Shown here piece after piece: positions 12,666 to 24,762 of a DNA stretch of 64,000 nt. This stretch comes from Dryomyza anilis (lineage: Eukaryota > Arthropoda > Insecta > Diptera > Dryomyzidae): positions 4,422,501-4,486,500 of the forward strand of contig OX638133.1 in the NCBI GenBank assembly GCA_951804985.1, given 5' to 3'. The position numbers and the translations under genes were made by a program. The notes below the pieces were generated by a model. It was given only the letters and a program-made list of their open reading frames with translations. It had not been told where the DNA came from and did not search any database. Numbering within the stretch: the stretch's first letter is position 1; every line of letters begins with the position of its first letter.

Positions 12666-13349
12666 TGAAGGGAAATTTGATATTTTTAAATTTTAAATTG
12701 TTTATATCAAAAATCTTGCAGAGTAGTGTAATTATTTATTTATTTGTTCTGAAAATATCATTAAATTATTCGCAAATCCTTTAAGTGATTGCGAAAATTA
12801 TTTTTGTTGATAATTTATTTGCGACAAACACATATTTTTTGTCTCTGTGTGCCGTATCATTCATTCGGTTGTCACAACAAATTTATTTTTTGTATGTGAG
12901 TGTAGTGCACATGGAATACAATGGTTTACGTGTTCGCATAAATCTCAATGCAACATCTTTTACCTGGCATTTGCATAATTGTTGTTAAGTGTTGGCAACT
13001 CTGCCCCACACACAGCCATATATGGCAGCCACATGTTATACATGCAAACCCTGTTATTCTGTAGGTGGTAGTAGGTGTTGTTTCTGTGCTTTTATTTATT
13101 TTGCGTAATTAGTTCAAAGTTCTAAAAGTTGCATTGTGTGCTTCCTAAAATGTGCTGCCATTGTTCTATAATATGTTTAAGTTTCTTTCGTTTATATCCA
13201 AAGTAATTTTTAATATGCAAATTAAATTAAATGCTATGTTTTTGGCATGGAAAATTATGATAGCGGTAAAAATTTAAATTGTTTTATTTCAAAATTTTAG
13301 TTGAATAAATTTGATTTAAAAAAATATATACTCGAAAAATTATATGAAA
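12666..13349. other. AT-rich intergenic DNA
   Basis: Nothing recognisable as a gene or RNA. The short frame at about 12785-12988 has no codon bias or domain. Confidence 0.4.
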
Positions 13350-13552
13350 ACTAGCTGGACCCGTACACGACTCGTGCAAAGATTTTGTGAATGCAAGGTT
13401 ATGGAGCAATTTTATTAATATAAACAACATTTTTATTATTTATATCAGCGACCCGTGGACGTATTTTTTATTGGTTTTATAAATGTAGTAACCAAAACCA
13501 AACTAATTCTGCGCTAAAACAACTGTTCTCATATACAATTCTTTCTCAGACT

Positions 13553-14262
13553 GTGCTTCCCCGTAGAGTTCTTCCCAGTAGAATTCTTTCCCGTAGAATT
13601 CTTCCCCGTAGAGTTTTTCCCAGTAGAAGTTTTATCGTGGTTACTTTTAGTGTGGTGAGTTTTAGTGTGGTGAGTTTTAGTGTGGTGAGTTTTAGTGTGG
13701 TGAATTTTAGTGTGGTGAGTTTAAGTGCAGTGAATTTTATTGTTGTATGTTTTAGTGTGTTCAATTTAAGTGTGGTGAATTTTAGTGTGGTCAGTTTAAG
13801 TGGATGAATTTGAGTGTGGTGAATTTTAGTGTGGTGAGTTTTATTGTAGTGAGTTTTAGTGTGGTGAATTTGAGTGTGGTGAGTTTTAATGTCGTGAATT
13901 TTAGTGTGGTGAATTTTAGTGTGGTGAATTTTAGTGTGATGAATTTTGGTGTGGTGAGTTTCAATGTGGTGGGTTTTAGTGTCGTGAGTTTTAGTGTGGT
14001 GAGTTTTAGTGTGGTGAGTTTTAGTGTGGTGAATTTGAGTGTGGTGAATTTAATTGTGTTGAGTTTTAGTGTGATGAATTTGAGTGTGGTGCATTTAATT
14101 GTGTTGAGTTTTAGTGTGATGAATTTGAGTGTGGTTAATTTTGGTGTTTTGAATTTGAGTGTTGTCAAATTTAGTATGGTGAGTTTTAGTGTGGTAAATT
14201 TTTGTGTAATGAGTTTTAGTGTGGTGAATTTTAGTGTGGTGAATTTTGATGTGGTTGATTTA
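13553..14262. repeat. 15-bp minisatellite, open in one frame on both strands
   Basis: The array has about 40 copies of a 15-bp unit like GTGTGGTGAGTTTTA. The first 80 bp use a related unit, CCGTAGAATTCTTCC. Because 15 is a multiple of 3, the + strand reads as a repeated F-S-V-V-N/S pentapeptide and the - strand as L-K-L/F-T-T. These open frames are a by-product of the period and are not annotated as genes. Confidence 0.9.
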
Positions 14263-14581
14263 GTTTTCTATCCTTTTTTTATTTTCTGTTGTTTTTGAGT
14301 TATTGCTTAAGTTTTGTGCTTTTACTTTTGTGTTTGATTTTTGCTTTTGTTTTTCTATTTTTTTTGTATTTTTTTTTTTGTATTTGAGTTTTATGTTTCA
14401 TCTTCTTTCTTTCATCTTCTTGTGTATGTGCCGAGATATATCGTTTTGAAAGTTTAGGTTGTATGGGAGGTGCCACGCCTCTTTGTCCAATCTCGCCCAT
14501 ATATAGCCTATGACACCCTCCATAGTATCCTGGTGCAAAATTTGAGTTAAATCGGGTTAGCGGTTTAGACGTGATGCTGGA

Positions 14582-14585
<4 letters not shown>

Positions 14586-14639
<54 letters not shown>

Positions 14640-14652
14640 CGACCGACAGACA
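14586..14652. repeat. (GACA)n microsatellite
   Basis: An uninterrupted run of about 13 GACA units followed by degenerate GACC/GACG units, inside the larger dispersed element. Confidence 0.95.
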
Positions 14653-14689
14653 GACGGACCAAGAGTTTTATATATATAGATTTAATTTT

Positions 14690-15390
14690 TTTGGTAAAAA
14701 TTTAATTTTTAGTGAAAAATAGAAATATTAGTGAAATTTTGAAAATTTAAATTTTAATGAAAAATCGAATTTTAAATGAAAAATTTAATTTTAAATGAAA
14801 AATTGAATTTTTAATGAAAACTTTTAATTTTTTAGTGAAAAATTGAATTTTTAGAGAAAACTTTAATTTTAAGAGAAAAATTTGAATTTTTAGTGAATAA
14901 TTGAATTTTTAGTGAATAATTGAATTTTTAGTGAAAATAGAATTTTTAGTGAAATATTTATTTTTTAATAAAAAATTTAATTTTTAATGAAATATTGATA
15001 TTTTTTTAGTTGAAAATTGAATTTTTAGTGAAAATATTATTTATAGTAAAAATTGAATTTTTAGTGAAAAATGACTTTTTAGTTAAAAATTTAATTTTTA
15101 GTGAAAATTGAATTTTTTATGAAAATATTAAATTTTTTGTGCGAATTGAATTTTTAGTGAAATTTGAATTTTTAGTGATAAATTGAATTTTTCGGTGACT
15201 AATTGAATTTTAAATGTTTAATGAAAAATTTTATTTTAAATGAAATATTGATTTTTTTTGTTGTGAAAATTAAAAATTTAAATTTTTTAGTTAAAAATTA
15301 AATTTTAAGTAAAAATTTGAATTTTGAGTAAAAATTTGAACTTTTAGTGGAAAATTGAATTTTAAATGAAATTTAGAATATTCAGAGACA
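14690..15390. repeat. 19-bp-type minisatellite, array 2
   Basis: Degenerate tandem copies of GAATTTTTAGTGAAAAATT with frequent 1-3 bp indels. It directly abuts the preceding element. It has the same unit and orientation as the array at 17380-18800 and the opposite orientation to the one at 1-262. Confidence 0.85.
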
Positions 15391-17379
15391 ATTTGTAAAA
15401 TTTTAATTTTTCAGGTTATAAATTCTAAATTTAGTCTCAAATTTTCAGACATTTAAGACATCGCTGTCAAGTTATTTAATATTACAGCAGCTACATAGTA
15501 TAACAGACAAATGTTATAAATTTTTAATTCTGTTAGCATTGCATAGAGTTACAGAAAGTAAATGCTGTCTGTTGACAAATGGCTTGAATGTAAATTTATC
15601 CAAATTGTTATTAAATTTTTATATTAATCTTGTTGAAACATTCAGAATGAACTTTTTTGACAATTTTCACATAAAGGAAAAAACATAAAAAAAGCTGATT
15701 TTAAATTTAATGTTGGCATAAAATAATGTTTGAATATCCCTAATAAAATTTTACCCTACATTTATATTAGATCTGATCAGATCATTGACATTTTATATAA
15801 ATTATGTTTTTAGTTTAATAAAAATTTCCAGATCATGGCTCTAGAAAAGTTTCTACTGAGTATTCTCCATAGATATAGATAACATGTGTATCTCTTTTTA
15901 TCAAAGCAATTTTATGCTGTTACAATTTCAATTTGAAAGCATCCATTTATACCACATTATTTCAATGGTTCCACTTACTCAATATGCAATGGTTTTATCA
16001 TTTGCATTTAGAGTCCTACCACAAAGCATAATTTCGTGGTACCCATTACACCACAAATACATTGTCAGTTGTTGAAATTAATATTCATGCCGATGGCATA
16101 TCAATTGCCATACAGGTGGCAGACCTTATGGTGCAACTATTAATAGTAGTGTTGACAAAATGTGAAAATAATATAAGATTAAATGAAATTGTACATTACG
16201 GTTTAAATTGGGAAACTCTCTTTAAATAGCATGCATGACTTCATAATTTTAAAACTATTAAACTGAAAGTTTTTCACATTTAATTTTTAATAAATTTTTA
16301 ACTTAAATCAATTTCTAATTTCAATAAAGATTCTTAAAAACCATCAGGTCCTTTGGAAATTGCCTAAGTTTCCATATATTAATATTTATCATTGATCTTT
16401 AGCGTCACTCTTAACAATTTCAACATTCCTGATATGCGTTCCAATCAAGGTTTAAAAAACTGAAATATTTCATTTGCTATTGCTACAGCAGCATCTGCAT
16501 CTGCATCAGTAGGCATAGCACCTTTCTGAAAACTATAACTGTAACTGTCAGCAGTAGCAATGCTAACTTGAAACATGACTACGGCTGCTGCTGTGTTATT
16601 TGTTTCTGACATTGATGCGACAGTAGTCGATGGATGGTTTTTATTTTATGCTGTGTCAGTCAAACACAATAACGATCTATTACCGATAGTCGTTGTTTGG
16701 GTTTTGCAAAATTACTGATAGTCAAATGACTAATGATTCAAATGACTGCATTAGCAAATGACTATTGTTTACTGTCGTAGTTCATAGTCAGAAACGACAG
16801 CAATAGTTCGGGCACTGTTCAATGTTGGCACGAACATCAAATAGTCTAATTTGTTTAATGAATGTAAAATGTTTAAAATGAAACGCTTTCAATTAATTTG
16901 TATTGATTTTTAAAATATAATATTACACTTAAAATTCTACAATACAAATATCTAAAATAGAGTCTGAAAAAACGATTTAAAATATTTTTTTTTAATTATG
17001 TTAAAAAATCATTTTACCAACACTGCACGTTTAAGGCATAGTATGCATTTATGTGTTGTGAGCACCATGCAGCCATTGTTTGGGGTAAATATTAACTGTT
17101 GCCACGTGATTGTATAGTGCAATTGGCAGCCATAAACGGAAATCCAACGATTGGATAATTTCGCATAATTACCAGTGGCTGTTACGTGGTTATATTTGCA
17201 TTATGTTTTAATTGATACCATAACGTAAAATAAATATTTGTGGAAAATTGCACAAAATTGCATATAAATGCAAATATAATATGCAGCTTTTAGGTTTTTC
17301 ATATGAAATTCAATATTAAAGCTGTTTTTTTTAATAAAACGCATAAACTAAACTAAATTATAAAATGTATACAATTTTA
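15391..17379. other. Gene-free AT-rich DNA
   Basis: About 2 kb with no supported gene. 16480-16620 contains GCATCTGCATCTGCATCAG and CTGCTGCTGTG triplet-like runs. The short frame at 15884-16075 lacks a recognisable domain. Confidence 0.4.
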
Positions 17380-18800
17380 AGAAGAAAATGGTAATTTTAG
17401 TGAGTAATTGAATTTTGACTCAAAATTTAATTTTTAGTGAAAATATAAAGAATACAGTTTTTAGTTAAAAATTGAAATTTTAGTTAAAAGTTGAATTTTA
17501 GTGAAAAATTGAATGTTTGTTAAAATTTAAATTTTTAGATAAAATTTAAATTTTTAGTGAAAATTTGAATTTTTTGTAAAAATTCAATTTTTAGTGAAAA
17601 AATTAATTTTTAGTGAAAATTTGAATTTTTATTGAAAAATTGAATTTTTATTTAAAAATTGAATTTTTAGTGAAAAGTTGAATTTTTAGTGAAAAACTGA
17701 ATTTTTAGTGAAACTTTCAATTTTTTGTGAAAAATTAAATTTTTAGTGAAAAATTGAATTTTTAGTGTAAATTTTAATATTTAGTGGAAAAATTTAATTT
17801 TTAGTGAAAATTTGTATTTTTAGTGAAAAATTGAATTTTTAGTGAAAAATTGAATTTTTAATGATAAATTGAATATTTAGTGATGAATTGAATTTTAAGT
17901 GAAAATTTGAATTTTTAGTGAAAAATTGAATTTTTGGTTAAAAATTGAACTTTTAGTGAAAAATTGAATTTTTAATGAAAAATTGAAATTTTAGTTAAAA
18001 ATTAAATTTTGAGTGAAAAATTGAATTTTTAGTGAAAAATTAAATTTTGAGTGAAAAATTGAATTTTTAGTGAAAAATTTCATTTTTTGTGAAAAATTGA
18101 TTTTTTAGTGAAAAATTGATTTTTTAGTGAAAAATTGATTTTTTAGTGAAAATTTGATTTTTTAGTGAAAATTTGATTTTTTAGTGAAAATTTGATTTTT
18201 TAGTGAAAAATTGAATTTTTAGTGAAAAATTGAATTTTTAGTGAAAAATTGACTTTTTAGTAAAAAATTGAATTTTTAGTGAAAAACTGAATTTTTAGTG
18301 AAACTTTGAATTTTAAGTGAAAAATTGACTTTTAAGTGAAAATTTTAATTTTTAGTGAAAAATTGAATTTTTAGTGATCATTTTAATATTTAGTGAAAAA
18401 TTTAATTTTTAGTGAAAAATTGAATTTTTAGTGAAAACTGAATTTTTAGTGGAACTTTGAATTTTAAGTGAAAAATTGACTTTTAAGTGAAAATTTTAAT
18501 TTTTAGTGAAAATTGAATTTTTAGTAATAATGTTAATATTTAGTGAAAAATTTAATTTTAAGTGAGAAATTGAATTTTTAGTGAAAAATTGAATTTTTAG
18601 TGAAAAATTGAATTTTTAGTGAAAAATTGAATTTTTAGGGAAAAATTGAATTTTTAATGAAAAATTGAAATTTTAGTGAAAAATTAAATTTTGAGGGAAA
18701 AATTGACTTTTTAGTGAAAAATTGAATTTTTAGTGAAAAATTGAATTTTTAGTGAAAAATTGAATTTTTAGTGAAAAATTGAATTTTTATATTTAAATTT
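17380..18800. repeat. 19-bp-type minisatellite, array 3
   Basis: About 70 tandem copies of GAATTTTTAGTGAAAAATT. Local homogenised variants include a run of GATTTTTTAGTGAAAAATT at 18100-18210. A higher-order repeat, with the variants GAATTTTAAGTG and GACTTTTAAGTG, recurs at about 18300-18400 and 18430-18560. The unit is a near-palindrome (AATTTTT...AAAAATT). Confidence 0.92.
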
Positions 18801-19985
18801 TATTTTTATTGACTTTAAATTGTTTTAAAAATATTTTTTTTTTAGACTTTTTAGTGTAAAATTATATTTTTAATGAAAAATTGAATTGTGTTAGAAAACA
18901 ATTTAATTTGGAATAAAAACCAGTTGCAGTATTTTTTCAGTAATTGTTCTATAAATATTTACCATTTATATATTTTATTGTGAATTTTTGCATATTTTTT
19001 CAATTTATTTTACATAATTAATGCATCAATGCCACGAGTCGCATTCTGCCATCCAACACCTCTTTTAAGACCCCCCGCCCATCTGGATGTAATACTTTAT
19101 TTTATAGTTTTATTCGAATTGTTTTTATCGCCATTATTTTCGTCATTATGTATGCAACCTTGTATAAGTTGTTGCTGTTATGCATCAGTGACTGTTGGTG
19201 ACAGCAGCCAAAAAATACTGTAAGAATGGCAACAACTGAAAGTTCAACAATATTTCTTCAATTTCAGTTGCAATTTCCGCTTCCCAGCAACGCAACCCGG
19301 TTTTGTAGCGACAACAAGCAGCAGCAGCACCACGAGAACGTTAAATAAATTTGCACAATTTTTCGATTACAGAACCCGTTGAAGTGCATTTGGTGGACTT
19401 TTTTTTTGATATTTTAAGTTTCGTTCATTGTTTTAACAATGTTGCGCAATATAAATGCCTTTCAATTATAAACACAGCTGCGGCAGCCGCAAAGACCGCA
19501 ATTTAAGTCGGTTGGCAACACTGCGTTGCATTAAAGTATTTATCAAAGTTTACTGCAATGCCAACATTTACAAAAGTTGAAGTTTCAAAAGCAAGATGGC
19601 TGCTGCATTGTGGCGAATCTTACTTTGCAGTTGGTAACACTGTTCGGTAGTTTATTTTTAATTTTAAATAATTTTTGTTTGCCAGCCTTCAACACAATCA
19701 TAATGCACAACAGCAGTGAGTGAAACATTCAGTCAACATAGTCGGAGAGTGAGATGGCGATAAATCTGTAAAACAATGGCGCTGACAGCAAAGAAATGTT
19801 ATTGGCACTGGACCAGGAGCACACTTAGAAAAGGGTTTCTTAATAATTAGAAAAATTTACTTGAAATTGAATATGGAAAGGTATTCTTATAATATGCAAC
19901 ATTTTCATGATTGAAGTATTAAGTTTCTTTATAAAAAGAAAGTGTTACTTCTATTAAAGCAAATAAGTGAAATTGAACTTGAGCC
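18801..19985. other. Gene-free intergenic DNA
   Basis: No supported gene. 19020-19330 is GC-richer and contains CAGCAGCAGCACCACGAG-like triplets, but I see no intact reading frame or splice pattern that yields a known protein. 19500-19640 has GTTGGCAACACTG motifs, commonly seen in fly intergenic DNA. Confidence 0.4.
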
Positions 19986-20362
19986 ACACAGAAAAAAATA
20001 ATCGAAATAAATATAGCAAACGACATTAATTGCATTCATTAATAAATCCAGCAATGAAATTCATTAATTTAATGAAAAAATTTGCCATTCTTCGTTAAAT
20101 CAGCAATTCCGTTTGCTAATATTTGTACGCCAATGCTGCAAATTAATTAGTCGGCGCCGTTTCCGCTATTATATTTGCTAAAACTGCGCCGACTAAATTA
20201 TTTGCTGCATTGACGTACAAATATTTATGTTAGCAAACAGAATTGCTATATTAACGAAAAATAGCAAATGTTTACATTGAATTAGTGAATTTAATTGCTG
20301 GATTGATTAATGAATGCAATTAATGTCGTTTGCTATATTTACGTTGATTATTTTTCAGTGTA
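19986..20362. mobile_element. Palindromic MITE, full-length copy
   Basis: About 375 bp forming one long imperfect palindrome. The left end ACACAGAAAAAAATAATCGA is matched by the complement of the right end (ACTGAAAAATAATCAACG). Internal pairs such as TATAGCAAACGACATTAATTG and TTGCTGCATTGACGTACAAA appear on both arms. The centre lies near 20160-20190 between the repeats GTCGGCGC and GCGCCGAC. No open frame, so it is non-autonomous. A shorter relative lies at 21136-21409. Confidence 0.75.
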
Positions 20363-21135
20363 CTTCAAGTAAATTTTCTTTAATATTCAGTAATTTTTAG
20401 CTGCGTACAACAAATTTTGTCCAACAGTTCTTTTTCAAGTGCGATTTTTATGTGTTTCTCTTTTTGTGGAAACATGTAATAAAAACGAGCGAATTTTATT
20501 ACTTGTTTATATATTATTTTTTGCTTCTCAGACAATTCAATGTGTTGCTCGTAAAAAAGTCGGAAATAATTGATCAGATACTAATTGTCGTAAAATGTTA
20601 TTTATTTTATTAGCCCAGCAGCAAACCAAACGGTATTTTAACGATATCGAAACGATATTTTTTATGAGACCAAAATATTGTTATCGATAATCTATAAAGG
20701 TAGGAGAATTATAAGGTTTTGCATAAAAATGAGTCTATCTAGGACGAGATTGTCGTTTTTGTCGACGTTTATATCAAAAAGTTTTAATTTTCCATAAACC
20801 AATATTAGTTTTTTGGACAATGGCATTAAAAATCACACAAAAATATTGTTGGTTTAATATCTTAAATTAATCATAATTTTTAGAATTCAAAAATGATCGT
20901 CAAGGTGTTTGCAAGGTGTGTTCAAACTTCGTAAAAATTAAAAATGTACAAAATTTAGTTTTAATTTGAATTGAATTTACTGTTTAAGGTAATAATTTCA
21001 TATTTTATATATGCACACATTATTACAATGTGTACGGTATTTAAATTCGATTAAGACCGACAATAACTTGTTCTTTGTTCTTGTTAATTTAATTATGCAA
21101 ATATTCGAAATATCCCTGTATCAATATTTTCTATG
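20363..21135. other. Gene-free AT-rich DNA between two MITE copies
   Basis: Nothing recognisable. It includes a cluster of ATCGATA/CGATAT motifs at 20640-20700. Confidence 0.4.
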
Positions 21136-21409
21136 TGCACAGAAAAATATAATTCACAAATTTAATGAAACATATGCTATTCTTCGTTGATGCAGCAAAT
21201 AAAATAATCGGCGCAGTTTTAGCAAATCTCGCCGACTAATTATTTTGCTGCATTGACGTACAAATATTCATATTATCATACAGAATTGCTGATTTAACGA
21301 AGAATAGCAAATGTTTGCATTAAATTAGTGAATTTCATTGCTGTATTGATTAATAAATGCAATTAATATCGGTTGTTATATTTACGTCGACTATTTTTTC
21401 TGTGTGAGC
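21136..21409. mobile_element. Palindromic MITE, internally deleted copy
   Basis: Same family and orientation as 19986-20362. The right arm is retained nearly in full (GCTGCATTGACGTACAAATA through to the terminal TTTTTTCTGTGTG). The left arm has lost about 90 bp between the terminal ACAGAAAAATATAAT and TTAATGAAACA. Confidence 0.7.
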
Positions 21410-22299
21410 TAACTAACCCTTCAATTATAATTAATTTATTAACTAAATTTGTTAATTATTTTATTATCGCTTTAATTTTAATAATATTATACTCTACTGT
21501 TTAATCTCAAATAGTTAAATCAGTTCCACGTAATCACTTAATACTGTTGAATTTTCTGCGTTAGTCTGAAAACATGCGGCGCCTATATTTTCACATCTGC
21601 ACCCACATCGCCCCATCAATGCGTTGTTGATTGCATCCTAAACCCTATGTAATCCTTTGTGTACAACACACACACAATGATTGTGTCCTTCCATTGTGTA
21701 TTCAACACACTCAACTGTTCACAAACATTGACGCACCTACAACAATTAGGTCCAAGTGCCAAAAAAAAAGAAATCGAAAAAAATATAACATTCGAAAAGT
21801 TTTTATCATTTCATTGAGTAATAGAAAAGGCATTAAAAGGATTAGTACATTTTTCCTATATATAACACTGGCATGTATTATTGTGTTTGTTGTAATTGTT
21901 GTCATTAGCTGTCATCAGCACACAAACAAGTTCCAAACAAACAAACCAAAATAATTGACAAACCCATTAGAAATATTTATTACAAGACCGAGATTATTTT
22001 TTGAATATTTTATAGTCTTTAATTTTTTTAAATAGCTCATATTAACGTGTTATATTATAAAAATCTGTCAAATATGTTTCTTAACTAATGCTCCTCAATA
22101 CGAAAAATATCGATGAAATACTTAAAAAAAAAATTATTGGTCTTGTTCCAGATTTCGATCGATTTTGAATTAATTGTCTCAAAAATATTATTTTTGTTAA
22201 ACAAAAAACTTTTTAATGTAAATTGAAGAGTCCAAAAATGAGAGGGAGCATATTTTTAAAAAAATATACTAACGATATAACGAAAACATGAAGAGTTGA
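21410..22299. other. Gene-free AT-rich DNA
   Basis: The frame at 21631-21954 is open but its translation is low-complexity with no domain. No splice-consistent gene is seen. Confidence 0.4.
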
Positions 22300-22462
22300 A
22301 AGTAGAGATGGGCATGTGAGCGTGATTCACTTGAATCACGCGTTATTGTGAGTGAATCCTAATTTTGTTCACGTGATTGTGAGTGAGTGTGACTAGACCA
22401 AAAAAACAGTGAATGAGTGTGCGTGAGTACAATTTATTCGTGAGTGAGTGTGAGTCAGTTGA
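22300..22462. repeat. GTGAGTGTGA-rich degenerate repeat
   Basis: An irregular array of GTGAGTG/GTGAGTGA words with a small dyad (GTGATTCACTTGAATCACG near 22321). It is probably a remnant of a dispersed repeat end. Not coding. Confidence 0.55.
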
Positions 22463-23329
22463 GTATTTCATAAAATAAAAAAATTTCACTTTTCATTTTT
22501 TGCGATTTTTCTATATTTTTGACGACTACAGAACAAGTCGGAGCAGCCCTTGAACTCAGAAGGCTTTGGGAAGACGTCTGGTAAAATAATTGACCAAAAT
22601 AATAGTGATTCAGATGAATAGTGATTCAGAACTATAATAAATCAAATCCTTGCTTAACGAGCGTCATCTAACCAGCCCTTCTTCAACTCAGAATAAGTCA
22701 GCCAAAATTGACCTAACCCCACGTACTTAGTATGGGCTAGTCAATTTGTGTGGGGTCATGTCAATAGGTTTAGCTTGTTTTCATAGAAATGGACATAGAA
22801 TGCGTTTTTTATTATTTTTTTTTTTTGATATACCCATTTCTGTAAAAAGTTTAATTTTCAATTTCAAATATAAATGAAAACTCTATATTGACTTCCTTGT
22901 GTTTATTAGGTTTAGTTTTATCCAGGGATTCGTGTACCAGGTTTATTCCACCAGGTTTATTCGAGTTATAAATGTAGTAACCAAAAAAATAGTTTCAAAA
23001 ATAGCCTTTCCCAAAGTCAATTCATTCCTGGTAAATTCTACTTCGGACTATTCTTTTATTGATAATTCTTTTCCAGAGCTAATTTTCCCCAGAGATAATT
23101 CTCAAAGATTTTACACGAATTATTCACCGGAGAATTATTCTTCGAGTCAATTTTTATCTTTCTCTATGAACAGCACATCGAAGGTCTTTCACATTTCCAT
23201 CTCCGTTAAAAATTGAGATATATTTTATCAAAATCCCTAACATCATAACATTACACAGTGCGACACTAAATTTAGTGACGGAGATTGGACAATTTTTTTA
23301 TAATCCTTGAGTAACCTGACGAAATTTCG
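22463..23329. other. Gene-free DNA with an old repeat remnant
   Basis: 22895-23220 is a decayed relative of the element at 13350-14685 (shared ATAAATGTAGTAACCAAAA, then CCAGAGNTAATTNT words at about 15-bp spacing). That explains the open frame at 22899-23216. The rest has no recognisable feature. Confidence 0.45.
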
Positions 23330-24400
23330 TCAAACAAACATATGTCCCATCACGTCAGGTTTACGAGATATATGACCATAAAGGTCCTATAGTGACCGTA
23401 ATATTACCATTGGTTTATTGAGAAAACAGTAGTAGTAATGGATTTGTTGTCTGAGAACCAAATGTAGACACTATCCAAGGCTTCATATGTGTAGCACATA
23501 TTAAATATCTATCTCGCCCTATTAATACCAATATTAATGATTTTCAAATGATTAATCTACATAATCGACTAATTTCATATTGAGGAGTTGCAAATGTATC
23601 ATATTGTCCATGGAAAAAATATTCAGCATAAAAAACCATAAAAAATGGCCAAACAGGTCAAAGCCGTACGAGTTGAAGTTTCTCTAATACTGAGCACTGC
23701 AAATTATTTTTTTTATTTTACATGAAACTGCAAAATACTAAAGTTTTTCGTAGCTATAAATCGAATGATCCTTTATCGGTGCCAAGGATTTGGCTTTATT
23801 TTTAATATGCTGAATGTGTAAACAATTTTATCATACTATAAAATTATGTTCTATCACGTCATGATTTCGAGATATTAACCCCCAAATATCTGGTAAATCC
23901 TTAATTTTCATTGTAACTTTTCATGAAAACGGTATTACATATGGATTTCTTGACTGAAAACCAAATGTAGGCATTCACCTAAGGATCTTTTCTGTAGTAC
24001 ATTTTAATTTTCTATCTCGTCCTTAAACCATCAATATTAAGGATTTTCAAAAAAAACTCTGAAGTTAATTGGCCAAATTTATATGAAGAATTAATAAATG
24101 TATCATTATGTTTTTGGGAGAAATATTAAGCACATCAAAACAATAGAAATTGTCATAGAAGTCAAAGCCATTAGAGTTATGGTTTATATTATATTAAGCA
24201 CTGAATGTTTATTTTTCAAATTTTCATAAGTACAAAAACTAAAACGATTCGTTGTATTGGAATAGAGATTTGGTTTTATTTTAAATATCATGAATGTGTC
24301 AAGTTGATTAATGTACTGTAAACTTGTGACCCAACACGTCAGGATTTCCAATACAACGATTCGTTTTAGTTTTTGTACTTATGAAAATTTGAGCACGATT
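23330..24400. repeat. About 500-bp diverged tandem repeat, two-plus copies
   Basis: The landmark ATCACGTCAGGTTTACGAGATA near 23347 recurs near 23852 (ATCACGTCATGATTTCGAGA) and 24333 (AACACGTCAGGATTT). Between landmarks the order of motifs is kept (GAACCAAATGTAG, TATCTATCTCG, GGTCAAAGCC). The period is about 505 then 480 bp. No coding frame is seen; the copies are old. Confidence 0.7.
24217..24391. repeat. 45-bp inverted repeat with 85-bp spacer
   Basis: 24217-24261 and 24347-24391 are reverse complements with a single mismatch near the middle (CGATTCG versus CGAATCG). The arm ends in GTTGTATTGGA on the left and begins TCCAATACAAC on the right. It sits at the edge of the third copy of the 500-bp repeat, marking an inversion junction. 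Confidence 0.85.
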
Positions 24401-24526
24401 TAGAATATTATCGATAAAATTTAGTTTAGTGAGAAATTTAGTCGAATTCTCAGACACCCAAAATACATTTTTTAAATTTAAAATTTCTGTTTCGACAGCT
24501 ATTTGAAATCTATAATAGCAATGTTC

Positions 24527-24762
24527 TACACTCATAAAATAACATACCATAAAATTAATAGTTTTTACTATTAAAATTAGTCAATAGGATATTTGTCCGA
24601 TAAACTATCAACTCAACCAGTGAATCCTATTAAATACTACAAAATACTATAAAATTTCTTTGAGTTTGTGTTGAACATATTTATTATTTGTATACTATTA
24701 AATCAATAATTCTCCTATTGGGATTTATCCTATGGGATTTTATTACTTTTTTTCATAGTGTA
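24527..24762. mobile_element. Short TIR element, copy A
   Basis: About 236 bp bounded by TACACT...AGTGTA. Internal text TTTACTATTAAAATTAGTCA and GTATACTATTAAATCAATAA is shared, in reverse orientation, with 34445-34660. This is a small AT-rich MITE-like element without a reading frame. Confidence 0.55.

Larger units (their letters stand above)
13350..14685. mobile_element. Non-autonomous element with internal minisatellite and GACA run
   Basis: The left edge (ACTAGCTGGACCCGTACACG at about 13351) and right edge (GTTTTATATATATAGATTT near 14685) have the look of a common class of insect dispersed repeats that end in a short TA-rich microsatellite and carry (GACA)n before it. The block holds a 15-bp minisatellite (13553-14262), a roughly 200-bp conserved-looking tail (14400-14580) and (GACA)n at about 14586-14652. 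A decayed relative of the left part lies near 22895-23220, sharing ATAAATGTAGTAACCAAAA. The element class is inferred by resemblance only. Confidence 0.5.

Noticed and set aside
13553..14298. Long open frames encoding F-S-V-V-N and L-K-L-T-T repeats on opposite strands
   Set aside because: They are forced by the 15-bp period of the minisatellite; both strands are open, with no non-repeat domain or start context.
17380..18800. CRISPR-like array
   Set aside because: Repeats are contiguous without unique spacers, AT-rich and degenerate; this is a eukaryotic minisatellite.
21631..21954. 107-residue frame
   Set aside because: AT-rich, low-complexity translation with no domain, codon bias or promoter.
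22899..23216. 105-residue plus-strand frame
   Set aside because: Explained by a decayed copy of the dispersed element at 13.35-14.69 kb.
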